Assembly (NCBI RefSeq): GCF_001550095.1
Contig: NZ_LRUC01000013.1
Coordinates: forward strand, 94,030-158,029
DNA from: Celeribacter ethanolicus
GTDB taxonomy: Bacteria; Pseudomonadota; Alphaproteobacteria; Rhodobacterales; Rhodobacteraceae
Length of the DNA: 64,000 bases
Direction: 5' to 3'
Below the pieces are notes generated by a model. The model worked only from the letters and a program-made list of their open reading frames with translations. It was not told the origin of the DNA and did no database searches. The position numbers were made by a program, and so were the translations under genes. Positions 9,325 to 18,309 of the stretch are shown here, piece by piece. The stretch's first letter is position 1, and the number at the start of each line of letters is the position of its first letter.

Positions 9325-10248
9325 TCAGAGCCCGATCTCTTCCAGTTTGTAGGGCGTGTCCTGATAGATCGCGTTGATCCAGTTGCCATAGAGAAGATGC
9401 GCGTGCGAGCGCCAGCGGTTCATCGGGCGCAGCGAGGGATTGTCGTTCGGGAAATAGTGCTGCGGCAGGATGATTTCTTTGCCCGCATCCACATCCCGTT
9501 GATATTCCTCGTACAATGTGCCCGTGTCATATTCGAAATGGTTGAAGATATAGAGCGCGCGGTGATCCGGGTCCTGCACGAGGCACGGCCCTGTCTCGTC
9601 GGACCCGAGAAGCGGCACGAGGCCGGGCACAGCGTCGATCTCCGCCTGACGCATTTCCGTCCAGCGGCTCACCGGGATGTAGCACAGGTCCGAGAACCCG
9701 CGCAGATAGGGCGAGCTTGGGGCGAGGTTTTCCTGTTGGAACAGGCCAAAGGCCTTGTGATCGAGGATGTGTTTCTGCACCCCGTGGAAGTAATAGATCA
9801 TCGCCATCCCGCCCCAGCAGACGCCGAAGGTGGAAAACACATGGCTCTGGGTCCACTCGAACACCTCTTTGAGCTCGTCCCAATAGGTGACTGCCTCAAA
9901 CGGCAGATGCTCGATCGGTGCGCCGGTGATGATCAGCCCGTCGAATTTCTCGCCGGAAGCTTTGACCTCGGAGAAGGGGCGGTAGAACTGCTCCATATGC
10001 TCGGCGGCGGTGTTTTTCGTCTGATGCTCGCTCATGCGGATCAGGTGAAAGTCGATCTGCAACGGGGTTGCGCCGATCAGACGGGCGAATTGGTTCTCCG
10101 TCTGAATTTTCTTCGGCATGAGGTTCAGAAGCGCGATCTTGAGCGGCCGAATCTCCTGCGTCGCTGCCCGGCCTTCGCCCATGACCATCACACCCTCGGC
10201 CGAGAGCACGTCATAGGCGGGAAGGTTTTCGGGCAGGGTGATGGGCAT
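9325..10248 (-). CDS. metA: Homoserine O-acyltransferase MetA, probably acetyl-CoA specific
   Basis: This 307-residue protein activates homoserine for methionine synthesis. It has the glutamine-amidotransferase-like fold with nucleophile Cys144 in FGVCWGG and the conserved H-x-E region in NHFEYD. In the MetA family a glycine (Gly111 in E. coli, GAPLG) marks succinyl-CoA use and a glutamate at that place marks acetyl-CoA use. Here the segment is GAPIE with Glu113, which predicts acetylation. A TAAGGAG site precedes the ATG. The 32-base gap to the upstream gene leaves no room for a SAM-II riboswitch. Confidence 0.93.
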   Translation of the reverse strand: MPITLPENLPAYDVLSAEGVMVMGEGRAATQEIRPLKIALLNLMPKKIQTENQFARLIGATPLQIDFHLIRMSEHQTKNTAAEHMEQFYRPFSEVKASGEKFDGLIITGAPIEHLPFEAVTYWDELKEVFEWTQSHVFSTFGVCWGGMAMIYYFHGVQKHILDHKAFGLFQQENLAPSSPYLRGFSDLCYIPVSRWTEMRQAEIDAVPGLVPLLGSDETGPCLVQDPDHRALYIFNHFEYDTGTLYEEYQRDVDAGKEIILPQHYFPNDNPSLRPMNRWRSHAHLLYGNWINAIYQDTPYKLEEIGL

Positions 10249-10280
10249 GTGAGCGCTCCTTATGGGTAAGGCTAGGTGAT

Positions 10281-11153
10281 TTAGGACTCTTTTGGACGAT
10301 TATCAAGCGCCGTGGCGATCAGGGCGGAGAAGTCGTCGGGACCCTCGATCCGTTTGACGTCCTCATAATCGAGCGTGATGCCCCACTTGTCGGCCATCGC
10401 CTTGTAGCGCGGCTGGCGATGTGCAAGGGCGCGGGCATAGGTGTAACGGATGAAATCGTCCGGGTTGACCGCGTCTTCCTTGACGCCTTTTGCGGCGAGA
10501 TATTCTTCCCAGATCGCAGCCAGAAATTCCGGCTGATAGGCCATCGGCTTCGGCGCCTTGTCGAAACGGCGGATCAACTCTTCGGTATGGGCCTCGGAGC
10601 CCTTGATCCAGACCAGAAGCGCCTCGTCGGAGAGCGCCTTGAGGATCGGGTCCTGCGCGTTCTCGGGATCGACCCATTCACAGATCGAGCCGCCGGTGTC
10701 GCAGACGAAATGCGGATAGCCGTAAAGCGCCTGCGCCCGGTCGATGAAATGGCCGGTGTCGAGAAGGGCGGCTTCTTCGGCACGGCGGAACAGGGCCTGA
10801 CGGCGGCGGAACTCGGCCATGGGGATGCCACCCAGGGCTTCGGAGCCGGGTTTGCCGAGAAAATAGGACACCGGTGCGAGGTTGTCGAAGGTCAGGTTGG
10901 CCTTGATGTAGATGCTGTCGGAGAGGAATTGTTCGCGCAGGAACGGCTCGCGCATCGCAACCTTTTTCAGATTGTCGTCAATGGCTTCGCCGAGGTAGCG
11001 CGTGCCGATGCGGTAGTCGATCGAGTAGTGATACCATTCCCCCGTGCCGCGCAGCATGTTGGAGATCACGGTCTTGCCGAGTCCCGACATGCCAAAGAGA
11101 ATGAGCCGCTTGCGCCCGCACTCCTGCCACTGTGCACCTGTTTCGTATGTCAT
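10281..11153 (-). CDS. P-loop ATPase of unknown function
   Basis: This 290-residue protein has a clear Walker A motif (GMSGLGKT, about residues 21-28) directly after a short N-terminus. The sequence continues with a kinase-like body including [14 protein letters not shown]. No membrane segment is visible, and I recognise no named family beyond conserved hypothetical ATPases of Rhodobacterales. The frame is open much further upstream, but that part reads through the start of a neighbouring transporter. ATG 11153 just before MTYETGAQW is the sensible start. It sits 32 bases upstream of metA on the same strand and may share its transcript. Confidence 0.75.
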   Translation of the reverse strand: MTYETGAQWQECGRKRLILFGMSGLGKTVISNMLRGTGEWYHYSIDYRIGTRYLGEAIDDNLKKVAMREPFLREQFLSDSIYIKANLTFDNLAPVSYFLGKPGSEALGGIPMAEFRRRQALFRRAEEAALLDTGHFIDRAQALYGYPHFVCDTGGSICEWVDPENAQDPILKALSDEALLVWIKGSEAHTEELIRRFDKAPKPMAYQPEFLAAIWEEYLAAKGVKEDAVNPDDFIRYTYARALAHRQPRYKAMADKWGITLDYEDVKRIEGPDDFSALIATALDNRPKES

Positions 11154-11221
11154 CCGTCTGTTCCTGTCGGGCCCTGTTGGTCGGGTTCGGTGGTGCCACG
11201 GCGCGCGCCCGCTCGCAAGGG

Positions 11222-12139
11222 CTAAGCCGTATCCTTGCCCCGCAGCCGGGTCAAAATCCGCCCGTCGATCACCAGAAGCCCGAGCGCGATCAGGCCGAAG
11301 CCGAGATAGGCCTGCGGTGGCAGGCTCTCGCCCAGCACCAGTGCCCCGAGGGCGATGGAGACCGGTGCGACGATCAGCGTGGTGAGCGAGGTGTTGCCCG
11401 CACCGGCTGCGGCCATCACCTTGTAGTAAATGATATAGGTGAGGCTGGTCGACATCACCGAGAGATAGAGCAGCGCGCCCCAGGTTTCGGGCTTGAGCGA
11501 CACGGGCGGGGCGCCCGCGACGAAAAAGGCGACCGGAAGCGCGATGAGGGCTGCACCGGAGAGCATGCCGGCGGCGGCCACCTCGGGGCGCAGGTCGGAG
11601 AGCAGGATGCGCCCGACGGAGTTCGAGACCCCGTAGGACATGGTTGCGGCGATCATGGCAAGCTGGCCCAGAGAGGTCAGGTCGAAGGACTGAAGCGCCT
11701 CCGGGCCGATCACGGCGACGATGCCCAGCACGCCGAGCGCCACACCGGTTCCCTTGCGCCATCCCAGTTTTTCATCGGCAAAAATCAGCGCCGCAAAGAG
11801 CACGCCGAAGATCGCGGTAGAGGCGTTGAGAATGCCCGCAAGGCCGGAGGGGATGTGCCGCTGCGCCCATGTGATCAGCAGGAAGGGGATCGCGGAGGTC
11901 AAGGCACCGACAAGGATAAACCGCCATAAATACTGGGAAATTTTCGGCACGGGCAGACCCTTGAGCATGATGTAGCCCCAAAGCACCACGGCGGCGATGG
12001 AGACCCGGCCCGCCACGACCCAGTAGATCGGCAGCTCGCGGATGAGGATCGCGACGGCGAGAAAGGAACAGCCCCAGAGAAAGCCCATGGCAAACAGCCC
12101 GGCCCATGCGGCGGCGGAGATGGTCTTTTGCGGGGCCAT
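11222..12139 (-). CDS. EamA/DMT superfamily transporter
   Basis: This 305-residue inner-membrane protein has two EamA repeats of about five transmembrane helices each, recognisable by AGLFAMGFLWGCSF at the start and SVMSTSLTYIIYYKVMAAAGA in the second half. Such carriers usually export amino acids or other metabolites. The ATG at 12139 has AAGGAA close upstream. A set of 11-bp direct repeats lies 120-165 bases upstream. Substrate is unknown. Confidence 0.88.
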   Translation of the reverse strand: MAPQKTISAAAWAGLFAMGFLWGCSFLAVAILIRELPIYWVVAGRVSIAAVVLWGYIMLKGLPVPKISQYLWRFILVGALTSAIPFLLITWAQRHIPSGLAGILNASTAIFGVLFAALIFADEKLGWRKGTGVALGVLGIVAVIGPEALQSFDLTSLGQLAMIAATMSYGVSNSVGRILLSDLRPEVAAAGMLSGAALIALPVAFFVAGAPPVSLKPETWGALLYLSVMSTSLTYIIYYKVMAAAGAGNTSLTTLIVAPVSIALGALVLGESLPPQAYLGFGLIALGLLVIDGRILTRLRGKDTA

Positions 12140-12261
12140 GATCTTTCCTTATGTGTTCGCTGCAAAATCGCCTGAGCGGGCCCCGGTGGCAAACCGGAAT
12201 TTGTGCAAATGCGGATCACGGTTTTTGATCGGAAGGGACTGCAAACGGGCTCAAAACCGCT

Positions 12262-12305
12262 GTCGGAAAAGCGTCGGACTTGTGTCGGACTTTTGTCGGG
12301 CAAGG
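12262..12305. repeat. Four helically phased 11-bp direct repeats
   Basis: The pentamer GTCGG begins at 12262, 12273, 12284 and 12295, exactly every 11 bases. The middle units share GTCGGACTTKT. The array lies between the EamA gene (start 12139) and the FadL terminator, upstream of the EamA promoter region. It could be a multi-site regulator target or simply a small tandem duplication. Confidence 0.6.
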
Positions 12306-12313
12306 ACCGCCAC

Positions 12314-12344
12314 AAAAAAGGCCCCGCGGGATCGCAGGGCCTTT
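12314..12344 (-). terminator. Rho-independent terminator downstream of the FadL-type gene
   Basis: Read on the minus strand, AAAGGCCCTGCG pairs with CGCGGGGCCTTTTTT around an ATCC loop. The hairpin is GC-rich with one bulge and a six-T tail. It starts about 22 bases after the stop of the FadL-like gene. Confidence 0.88.
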
Positions 12345-12365
12345 CCATGGATTGATGGGATCGGA

Positions 12366-13469
12366 TCAGAAGTGATGCGACAGCTTGATGCCGAAACCGA
12401 GGGCGGAGTTGTCTTCGAACTCGCCGCCCACCGAAGTGGTGGTGTCGCCGATCCAGGCGTAGCTGACGCCACCGGAAATCGCGGTCTGATCGGTGATCTG
12501 ATATTTCAGACCGGCCGCAACGGATTTGTAGCCGTCGGTCGGCGACAGGTTTCCGGAGGTTCCACCATAGGCTTTTTCATAGCCGATGGAGAAGGAACCG
12601 GAGAGCTTGTCGTTGAAACGACGGCCAAGGCCGAGGCTGTAGGAGACGGTATCGTTGTCGTGGTCGACAAGATTGTCGCCGATGATCGTGACGTAATCGT
12701 CCGGGGCAATCGTGGTGGAGGTCCATTCCGCCCAGCGTGCCGAGAACATCAGAAGCGTATCGGCCGCGATGCCGGTCTGGAAATCGAAGTTCACCGATTT
12801 CGGCATGGTCACGGACAGGGCCGACGAGTTGGCGCCGAGGCCGGAAAGCTCATCTGCGGTGAAATCAATGTCGATTTCGGAATTGTAGGTCAGGCTGGCG
12901 CGCAGCGCGATGTCCGGAATTTCATAGGCGGCGCCGACGAGATAGCCCCAGTCGTTCTCGGTCGTTGTCTCCATCTGATAGAAATTGACGCCCTGATTGT
13001 AGAGCGACACCTCGCCCTCGGACGTCAGGTTGCGCACGCCGCCGTAGACCGAGAAACGATCATCGAACTTGTAGCGCAGGACGGCGGTCACCGCCGTGGT
13101 TTTCACCGTCGCGTTGGAGCCGGCAATCGGGTAGCTGGTGCCGGCGCCATAATCGACATCGGCGCCGAAGGGCTGGTCGATGATCAGCGCGAAGGACAGA
13201 TTGGGACTGAGGTCCTGTTTGAAGGCGCCCGCGACCATGTTGAAGGACGGCGTCACATCGCCCGCGTCGAGGTCACCGTAGAGAGGGTGCGGGAAATAGC
13301 CGCTCACATCCGGGCTGACCGAACCGAAGCTCAGCTCGACATAGGTGCCGGTCTCAAACAGCGGTGCGATGGATTGACGGGACCGATCCATGCCGCCTGC
13401 ATGTGCCCCGGATGCGGCGCCGATGGCCGCGACGGCCACGGAGGCCGCCAGAAGTGTCGTGTTTTTCAT
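12366..13469 (-). CDS. OmpP1/FadL family outer membrane transporter
   Basis: This 367-residue protein has a classic signal peptide (cleavage probably after GAHA, residue 24). The mature chain alternates polar and hydrophobic residues and ends with a C-terminal phenylalanine, as expected for an outer-membrane beta barrel. The composition and repeats such as GLKYQITDQTAISGGVSYAWIGD match FadL/TodX channels for long-chain fatty acids or other hydrophobic compounds. It is monocistronic: a 168-base gap lies upstream and a terminator downstream. Confidence 0.9.
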   Translation of the reverse strand: MKNTTLLAASVAVAAIGAASGAHAGGMDRSRQSIAPLFETGTYVELSFGSVSPDVSGYFPHPLYGDLDAGDVTPSFNMVAGAFKQDLSPNLSFALIIDQPFGADVDYGAGTSYPIAGSNATVKTTAVTAVLRYKFDDRFSVYGGVRNLTSEGEVSLYNQGVNFYQMETTTENDWGYLVGAAYEIPDIALRASLTYNSEIDIDFTADELSGLGANSSALSVTMPKSVNFDFQTGIAADTLLMFSARWAEWTSTTIAPDDYVTIIGDNLVDHDNDTVSYSLGLGRRFNDKLSGSFSIGYEKAYGGTSGNLSPTDGYKSVAAGLKYQITDQTAISGGVSYAWIGDTTTSVGGEFEDNSALGFGIKLSHHF

Positions 13470-13637
13470 TGATCTCCATCCCTGACGGGCACTGAGGCCC
13501 GCTCCTTAGATCTTTTTAAAGTGTCGTGGTGAGCGAATTGCCGCTCTTATTGTCCAATCAGCCTAAGCTGCGACAAGATTTCAAGCAATTCTGACGCCGC
13601 GTCATGGTTGCAACCGCCCGACCATGGCTTTTCTGCA

Positions 13638-14534
13638 TCAGGCGGGGCGGGACAAGCGGGACATCCGGCGGTTTTCGGACAAGATATTGATGTAATTGGC
13701 GGAAAAAATGATCGCCGCGCCGATGAACACCCAGATGTCGATGCTCTCATTGTAAAAGGCCATGCCGATGACCGCGATGATCGGCAGGCGCAGGAAGTCG
13801 ATGGGTGTGACAATGGAGGCGGGCGCCAGCGACAATGCCGTGGTCAGGCAGAAATGCGCGCCGAGTCCGGCGACGGCAACGACCATCACCCAGGGCACAT
13901 CCTGAAGACGCGGCAGGGCGACATCGGCGTCGGCCAGCGCACAGACCAGACCGAAGATCAGTTGCAGCGTGACCATCCAGAACATGATCGAGAGAACGGT
14001 GACATGGGCGGTGAGCGTCAGGCGCTTGGTGAACAGCGCCGAGGCGGCGAAACCGAGGGCACAGAGCATGGCGGCAATCAACCCGATGGAAAGCGCACCG
14101 CCGAAGGGCCGGGCGACGATCAGGATGCCGACAAAGCCCATGGCGGAGGTGAGCGCCCGCGTCGGTGTCATCTTTTCCCCGAGAAAGATCGTGGCGCCGA
14201 GGCCCACGAGGATCGGGTAGGAGAATTCCAGCGCGAAGAGCTGGGCCATGGGAATGAGGGTCAGGGCGTAGAGCCAGAGGTTCTGACCGGCGAAATGCCC
14301 GAGGTTGCGGCCGATGTGGAGGCCCATGGCCTTGGGCCGGAATTCCTTGAGACGGCGTTGTGCCACGGCGATGGTGAGTACGATCACGAGCCCCACGAGC
14401 GAGCGGTAGCCGAGGATTTCGAACGTATCGAGATGACCGGCGAGTTTGCGCCCGGCGACGGCCATGGCGGAGAATCCCGCGAGTGCGCCACTCATCCAGA
14501 GCGCGGCCTTGAGTGGGTGGCTCTCCTGACTCAT
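13638..14534 (-). CDS. EamA/DMT superfamily transporter
   Basis: This 298-residue membrane protein has ten predicted helices in two EamA halves. GLHIGRNLGHFAGQNLWLYALTLIPMAQ-FALEFSYPI marks the first half, a pattern common in alphaproteobacterial members of the family. The frame is open further upstream, but the ATG at 14534 overlaps the stop of the small monooxygenase gene (ATGA), a typical coupled start. It is probably a metabolite exporter; the substrate is unknown. Confidence 0.88.
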   Translation of the reverse strand: MSQESHPLKAALWMSGALAGFSAMAVAGRKLAGHLDTFEILGYRSLVGLVIVLTIAVAQRRLKEFRPKAMGLHIGRNLGHFAGQNLWLYALTLIPMAQLFALEFSYPILVGLGATIFLGEKMTPTRALTSAMGFVGILIVARPFGGALSIGLIAAMLCALGFAASALFTKRLTLTAHVTVLSIMFWMVTLQLIFGLVCALADADVALPRLQDVPWVMVVAVAGLGAHFCLTTALSLAPASIVTPIDFLRLPIIAVIGMAFYNESIDIWVFIGAAIIFSANYINILSENRRMSRLSRPA

Positions 14535-14812
14535 GCGTCGGTCTTCCGGAAATCGCGCTGCATGTGATGGGTGACACGTCCCCAGTCGGAGGCATGGGTG
14601 CGGTCCTGATGGGCCTCGAAGGCGCGCGCGTCGCGGAAGACTTCGGTGACGTGGAATTCGGTGGGGCGCACCTCGTCCTGCCAGAGTTCGAACTGGAGGC
14701 ATCCCGGTTCGGCGCGTGAGAGGCGGATATGTTCCGGCATCAGCGCCAGAACATGGTCGACCTCATGGGCGGCGCAGGTCAGGGTGCCGCTGAGCATCAC
14801 TTTGCCAGCCAT
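14531..14812 (-). CDS. Antibiotic biosynthesis monooxygenase (ABM) domain protein
   Basis: This 93-residue protein is a single ABM domain (ferredoxin-like fold dimer, YgiN type). It shows EPGCLQFELWQDE in the middle and the H-x-x-S/T-x-x-W block (HASDWGRV) near the end. Family members include quinol monooxygenases and heme-degrading enzymes, and many have no known substrate. Its stop codon overlaps the start of the downstream EamA exporter. Confidence 0.85.
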   Translation of the reverse strand: MAGKVMLSGTLTCAAHEVDHVLALMPEHIRLSRAEPGCLQFELWQDEVRPTEFHVTEVFRDARAFEAHQDRTHASDWGRVTHHMQRDFRKTDA

Positions 14813-14872
14813 GGTTCTTGTCTCCTCCCTGTGCCCGACACGCCTGCGTTATTTTGGCAATGAATACACGTG

Positions 14873-15844
14873 TCAAGCAGCCAAAGGGTCGTTGCAAAGG
14901 TGGCGGATGTCCATCCCTGTTTCCTCCGAAAGACGCTCAGCCTCTTTGCGCCAATGCAGGAAGGCCTCGCGATGCAGAGTGTTCAGGTCCGTGTCGGTCT
15001 CCATGTCCCGCCAGGGTTTCCGATCTCCGGCGAAATGCAGGATGCCGGGGCGGGCAAAGCCGTCTTTGTAGTCTTTGCGCATATGGCGGGGTGTGTAGCG
15101 TTTGCGTGTTCGGCTTGGCACGATCAGCATGATCTGGAAATTCCACCGGAGCGACATCGGCGCGATCCGTCCGGCGAACATAAAATTCACCCAGTCCTGA
15201 TCGTTGTGTTCCCAACCTTTTTCCAGTTTGGTGCTCAGGCAGGTGTCGAGATCGCAAAGACGGTCCGCCCATCCCGTAGCGCGCAGTTTCGGCATGTCGA
15301 TCAGGACGATGCCGTTGTTGCAGTAGTGGCGCAAGGGAATGTCGCGTTTGCTCTTACAAAGGATGGCGGGAATGTCGCGCCATTTGTTTTGCTCGAACGG
15401 ATAGAAGCGCCGGTAGTACCGCTTTCGGTAATAGAGGTCCTGAAAGTGATAATCGGGTGCGGCGGCGATGGCATGTTGTCCCAGAGGTGTTTCATAGGCC
15501 TCCGCAGGGTCTTCCATCACCAAAGTGTCGCCGTCGATCGCAAGGCTTTTTCGCGGCAGGATCTTATAGAGAGACAGCTGCCAGAAGTTTTGCAGCCGCA
15601 CCTTATGCGCCAGGGGGTGATCCGCACTAGGGAGGGTCGGGTCTTCGACGAGGTTGATCCGAGATTCGGGATGGCGCTCGCGCAGGCAGTCCAAGGCGGC
15701 CTTGAACCGCGGCACCGCGCAGTCGGTCAGGAGAAGAACGTCGCAGCCTTTGCGGCTTTGGCGCAGCAAAGACGACAACGACACCAGAGACGGAAACGCA
15801 TAGCCGCGGTTGAATACGTAGGAAAAATGGGCAGGGTCTGACAT
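14873..15844 (-). CDS. Glycosyltransferase family 8-like protein
   Basis: This 323-residue protein has the GT8 hallmarks in order. These are AIDGDTLV (the DxD metal/nucleotide-sugar motif, about residue 108), NNGIVLIDMPKLR (about 200), NDQDWVN (about 242), and ILHFAGDRKPW near residue 285 for the HxxGxxKPW motif. The ATG at 15844 is preferred over a TTG 33 bases upstream because the family begins close to the first beta strand (FSYVFNRGY). It is a lone gene, with no other glycan genes beside it. The acceptor could be LPS or a surface glycan (inference). Confidence 0.82.
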   Translation of the reverse strand: MSDPAHFSYVFNRGYAFPSLVSLSSLLRQSRKGCDVLLLTDCAVPRFKAALDCLRERHPESRINLVEDPTLPSADHPLAHKVRLQNFWQLSLYKILPRKSLAIDGDTLVMEDPAEAYETPLGQHAIAAAPDYHFQDLYYRKRYYRRFYPFEQNKWRDIPAILCKSKRDIPLRHYCNNGIVLIDMPKLRATGWADRLCDLDTCLSTKLEKGWEHNDQDWVNFMFAGRIAPMSLRWNFQIMLIVPSRTRKRYTPRHMRKDYKDGFARPGILHFAGDRKPWRDMETDTDLNTLHREAFLHWRKEAERLSEETGMDIRHLCNDPLAA

Positions 15845-15901
15845 CAATATAGGCTTTAAAACTGGAACATGCCCCAAAGCAGGGCATGTTGAGACTTGGA
15901 C

Positions 15902-17473
15902 TTATTCCAGCTCGATGGTTCCCGGCGGCTTCGAGGTGCAGTCGTAGAACACGCGGTTCACGCCTTTGACCTCGTTGATGATCCGGGTGGAGGTCTCAGA
16001 GAGGAACTCGTGGGTGAACGGGTAGTAATCCGCGGTCATGCCATCGACCGAGGTCACGGCGCGCAGCGCCAGCGCATAGTCATAGGTGCGCCCGTCGCCC
16101 ATCACGCCCACGGTGCGCATCGGCAAGATGGCGGCGAAGGCCTGCCAAATCTCGTCGTAGAGCCCGTGTTTGCGGATCTGGTCGATGTAAACCGCGTCCG
16201 CTTTGCGCAGGATGTCGAGTTTCTCACGGGTGATCTCGCCGGGGCAACGGATCGCAAGACCCGGGCCGGGGAAGGGGTGGCGCCCGATGAAGGAGGCCGG
16301 AAGGCCCAGCTCGTGACCCAGCGCGCGGACCTCGTCCTTGAACAGCTCACGGAGCGGTTCGACCAGTTTGAGGCCCATTTTTTCCGGCAGACCACCGACG
16401 TTGTGGTGCGATTTGATCGTTACCGAGGGGCCACCGGAGAAGGACACGGATTCGATCACGTCGGGATAGAGCGTACCTTGCGCGAGGAATTCGGCACCTT
16501 CGATCTGATCGGCGTATTTCTGGAACACGTCGATGAACAGCTTGCCAATGGTTTTGCGCTTCACTTCCGGGTCGGACACGCCTTCGAGCGCGCCGAGGAA
16601 AAGATCGCTCTCGTCGGCATGGATCAGATTGAGGTTGTAGTTCTCGCGGAACATGTTGACGACCTGCTCGGCTTCGCCGAGACGCAGAAGGCCGTGATCG
16701 ACGAAGACGCAGGTGAGCTGATCGCCGATCGCCTCGTGCAGCAGGATGCCGGTGACGGAACTGTCGACGCCGCCGGACAGGGCACAGATGACTTTCTTGT
16801 CGCCGACCTGTTCGCGGATTTTCGCGATCATCTCTTCGCGATACGCGCCCATGGTCCAGTCGCCGGAGAAGCCCGCAAGTTTGATGAAATTCTCGTAGAG
16901 CGTCGCGCCATTGGGCGTGTGGTGCACTTCCGGGTGGAATTGCACGGCGTAAAAACGGCGCTCGGTGTCGGCGGTGATGGCGAAAGGCGCACCAGGGCTT
17001 GTGCCGTAGACCTCAAAGCCCGGCGCGATCTCGGCGACGTGGTCGCCGTGGGACATCCAGACCTGTTCCTTGCCGGTCGCATCCATGAACCAGCCGTTCA
17101 GGAGATCGGTGTGATCTTTGGTCGGGGTCACATAGGCGCGGCCGAATTCGGCGGTGGCATGTTCGCCCGCTTCGACACGACCGCCCAGATCGTGCATCAT
17201 CACCTGTTGGCCGTAGCAGATGCCGAGGATCGGCACGCCCAGCTCATAGGCCGCTTTCGGCGGGCGGGGCGAGCCCTCGCGCATCACCGAATCCGGTCCG
17301 CCGGAGAAGATGATCGCACGCGGATCAAATTCCTTGAGGCTCTCTTCGGTGACCTTCTGATAGGGGTGGATTTCGCAATAGACATTCAGCTCCCGCAGAC
17401 GGCGCGCGATGAGCTGCGTCACCTGAGAACCAAAGTCGATGATGAGGAGGCGGTCATGGGAAATCTGGGTCAT
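15902..17473 (-). CDS. guaA: GMP synthase (glutamine-hydrolysing)
   Basis: This 523-residue enzyme aminates XMP to GMP. The N-terminal class-I glutamine amidotransferase carries Cys86 in GICYGQQ and the His-x-Glu pair in FHPEVHH. The ATP-pyrophosphatase domain follows with the P-loop SGGVDSS near residue 232. The dimerisation domain ends with the conserved KPPGTIELE tail. Length matches the family. Confidence 0.97.
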   Translation of the reverse strand: MTQISHDRLLIIDFGSQVTQLIARRLRELNVYCEIHPYQKVTEESLKEFDPRAIIFSGGPDSVMREGSPRPPKAAYELGVPILGICYGQQVMMHDLGGRVEAGEHATAEFGRAYVTPTKDHTDLLNGWFMDATGKEQVWMSHGDHVAEIAPGFEVYGTSPGAPFAITADTERRFYAVQFHPEVHHTPNGATLYENFIKLAGFSGDWTMGAYREEMIAKIREQVGDKKVICALSGGVDSSVTGILLHEAIGDQLTCVFVDHGLLRLGEAEQVVNMFRENYNLNLIHADESDLFLGALEGVSDPEVKRKTIGKLFIDVFQKYADQIEGAEFLAQGTLYPDVIESVSFSGGPSVTIKSHHNVGGLPEKMGLKLVEPLRELFKDEVRALGHELGLPASFIGRHPFPGPGLAIRCPGEITREKLDILRKADAVYIDQIRKHGLYDEIWQAFAAILPMRTVGVMGDGRTYDYALALRAVTSVDGMTADYYPFTHEFLSETSTRIINEVKGVNRVFYDCTSKPPGTIELE

Positions 17474-17552
17474 GCCCTGCCTTTATGCGCGCGGACGGAT
17501 TCAGGCAAGATGGATTTCCGCTTTGTGCGGCATGTTGCGGGAGGCCGGGTGT

Positions 17553-17595
17553 AAAAAAGCCCCCGTTTCGGCCGGGAAGAGGCGGAAACGGGGGC
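17553..17595 (-). terminator. Rho-independent terminator of the DUF6477 gene
   Basis: On the minus strand GCCCCCGTTTCCG pairs with CGAAACGGGGGC, then TTTTTT follows. The long GC-rich stem lies about 70 bases past the stop of the DUF6477 gene and about 80 bases upstream of guaA, so it isolates the two. Confidence 0.9.
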
Positions 17596-17665
17596 GGCAC
17601 AGAGGGATGACCCGTGGCGTGGGTCTGTCGGGCGGCCTGCGAAACGGGGAGGTCTCGGCGATGTC

Positions 17666-17959
17666 TCAGGCGGCCTGTTGCGCCTGCGGCAAAAGCCGGG
17701 CCTCGCCCATCAGCGCGATCAGCACCTCGACATGGCGCGTCACATTATAGGTTGCGTCGCCCGAGCGGCGGATGTCCTCCATGCGGGCCTCTTCCTCGAT
17801 CAGCGCGGTAAGGGCGCGGGCGGGCGAGGGGGCGGTGGCGCTGCGCATCACACGCCTGAGGTCACGATTGCGGTTGTAATGCTCCAGCCCGAACCGCGCG
17901 GCACGGATCAAAAGGCGGGGGCGGCGCAGGGCGGCAAGCAGGGTCGTGACGTCGGTCAT
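17666..17959 (-). CDS. DUF6477 family small protein
   Basis: This 97-residue protein begins MTDVTTLLAALRRPRLLIRAARFG and continues HYNRNRDLRRVM, a pattern I recognise as the DUF6477 family restricted largely to Rhodobacterales. It has no signal peptide or membrane segment, and no function is established. The frame extends 31 codons upstream, but ATG 17959 has AGGAGA eight bases before it and matches the family start. It is transcribed away from the DUF6456 gene across a shared 350-base control region and ends in a strong terminator. Confidence 0.85.
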   Translation of the reverse strand: MTDVTTLLAALRRPRLLIRAARFGLEHYNRNRDLRRVMRSATAPSPARALTALIEEEARMEDIRRSGDATYNVTRHVEVLIALMGEARLLPQAQQAA

Positions 17960-18309
17960 GGCAGGTCTCCTGTTGGTGTCGCGCCTGTTCGACGGAATGT
18001 CCGATGTCAGGCGGCGGGTCGTGGTTGAAACGATATGAAAGGAGCTTTGCACAACCTGAGCGTGTGTTGCGTATTGTTTCCTAATTGAGGGCGGTGCGTG
18101 GCGTTATTGTTTATATTTAAGAAACGATAATGGCAGAGCGAGAAACAGTTAACCTTTGCGTAACCAATGCAACTCATGGTTGAGGCGGGATTCGGGATAA
18201 AACGGGGGATAACCTGTGAAGATCCAGTGGATATCTGCCTGTTTTGTGAGGGGCCCAAATCTTAACTGTATCAAAAATGGAAACAATTATTCTGAACGCT
18301 GGGGGAAAT
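17960..18309. other. Divergent intergenic region between DUF6477 and DUF6456 genes
   Basis: This 350-base gap is clearly more AT-rich than its surroundings. It contains no convincing gene. It must hold both divergent promoters, and it contains the CtrA-like direct repeat listed separately. Confidence 0.6.
18149..18165 (+). promoter_or_regulatory. CtrA-like binding site (TTAACC-N5-GTAACC)
   Basis: The direct repeat TTAACC, five bases, GTAACC spans 17 bases in the divergent control region. It matches the CtrA consensus TTAA-N7-TTAA with one mismatch. CtrA governs motility and cell-cycle-linked genes in Rhodobacterales. This is a pattern match only. Confidence 0.4.

Noticed and set aside
10249..10280. 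Possible SAM-II riboswitch before metA
   Set aside because: Only 32 bases separate metA from the upstream stop codon, and no SAM-II core sequence is visible there.
12140..12261. CRISPR-like array near the GTCGG repeats
   Set aside because: Repeat units are 11 bp without spacers; there is no CRISPR repeat-spacer pattern and no cas gene.
15896..17554. Long plus-strand frame over guaA
   Set aside because: It is the exact antisense of a complete GMP synthase gene and shows no domain.
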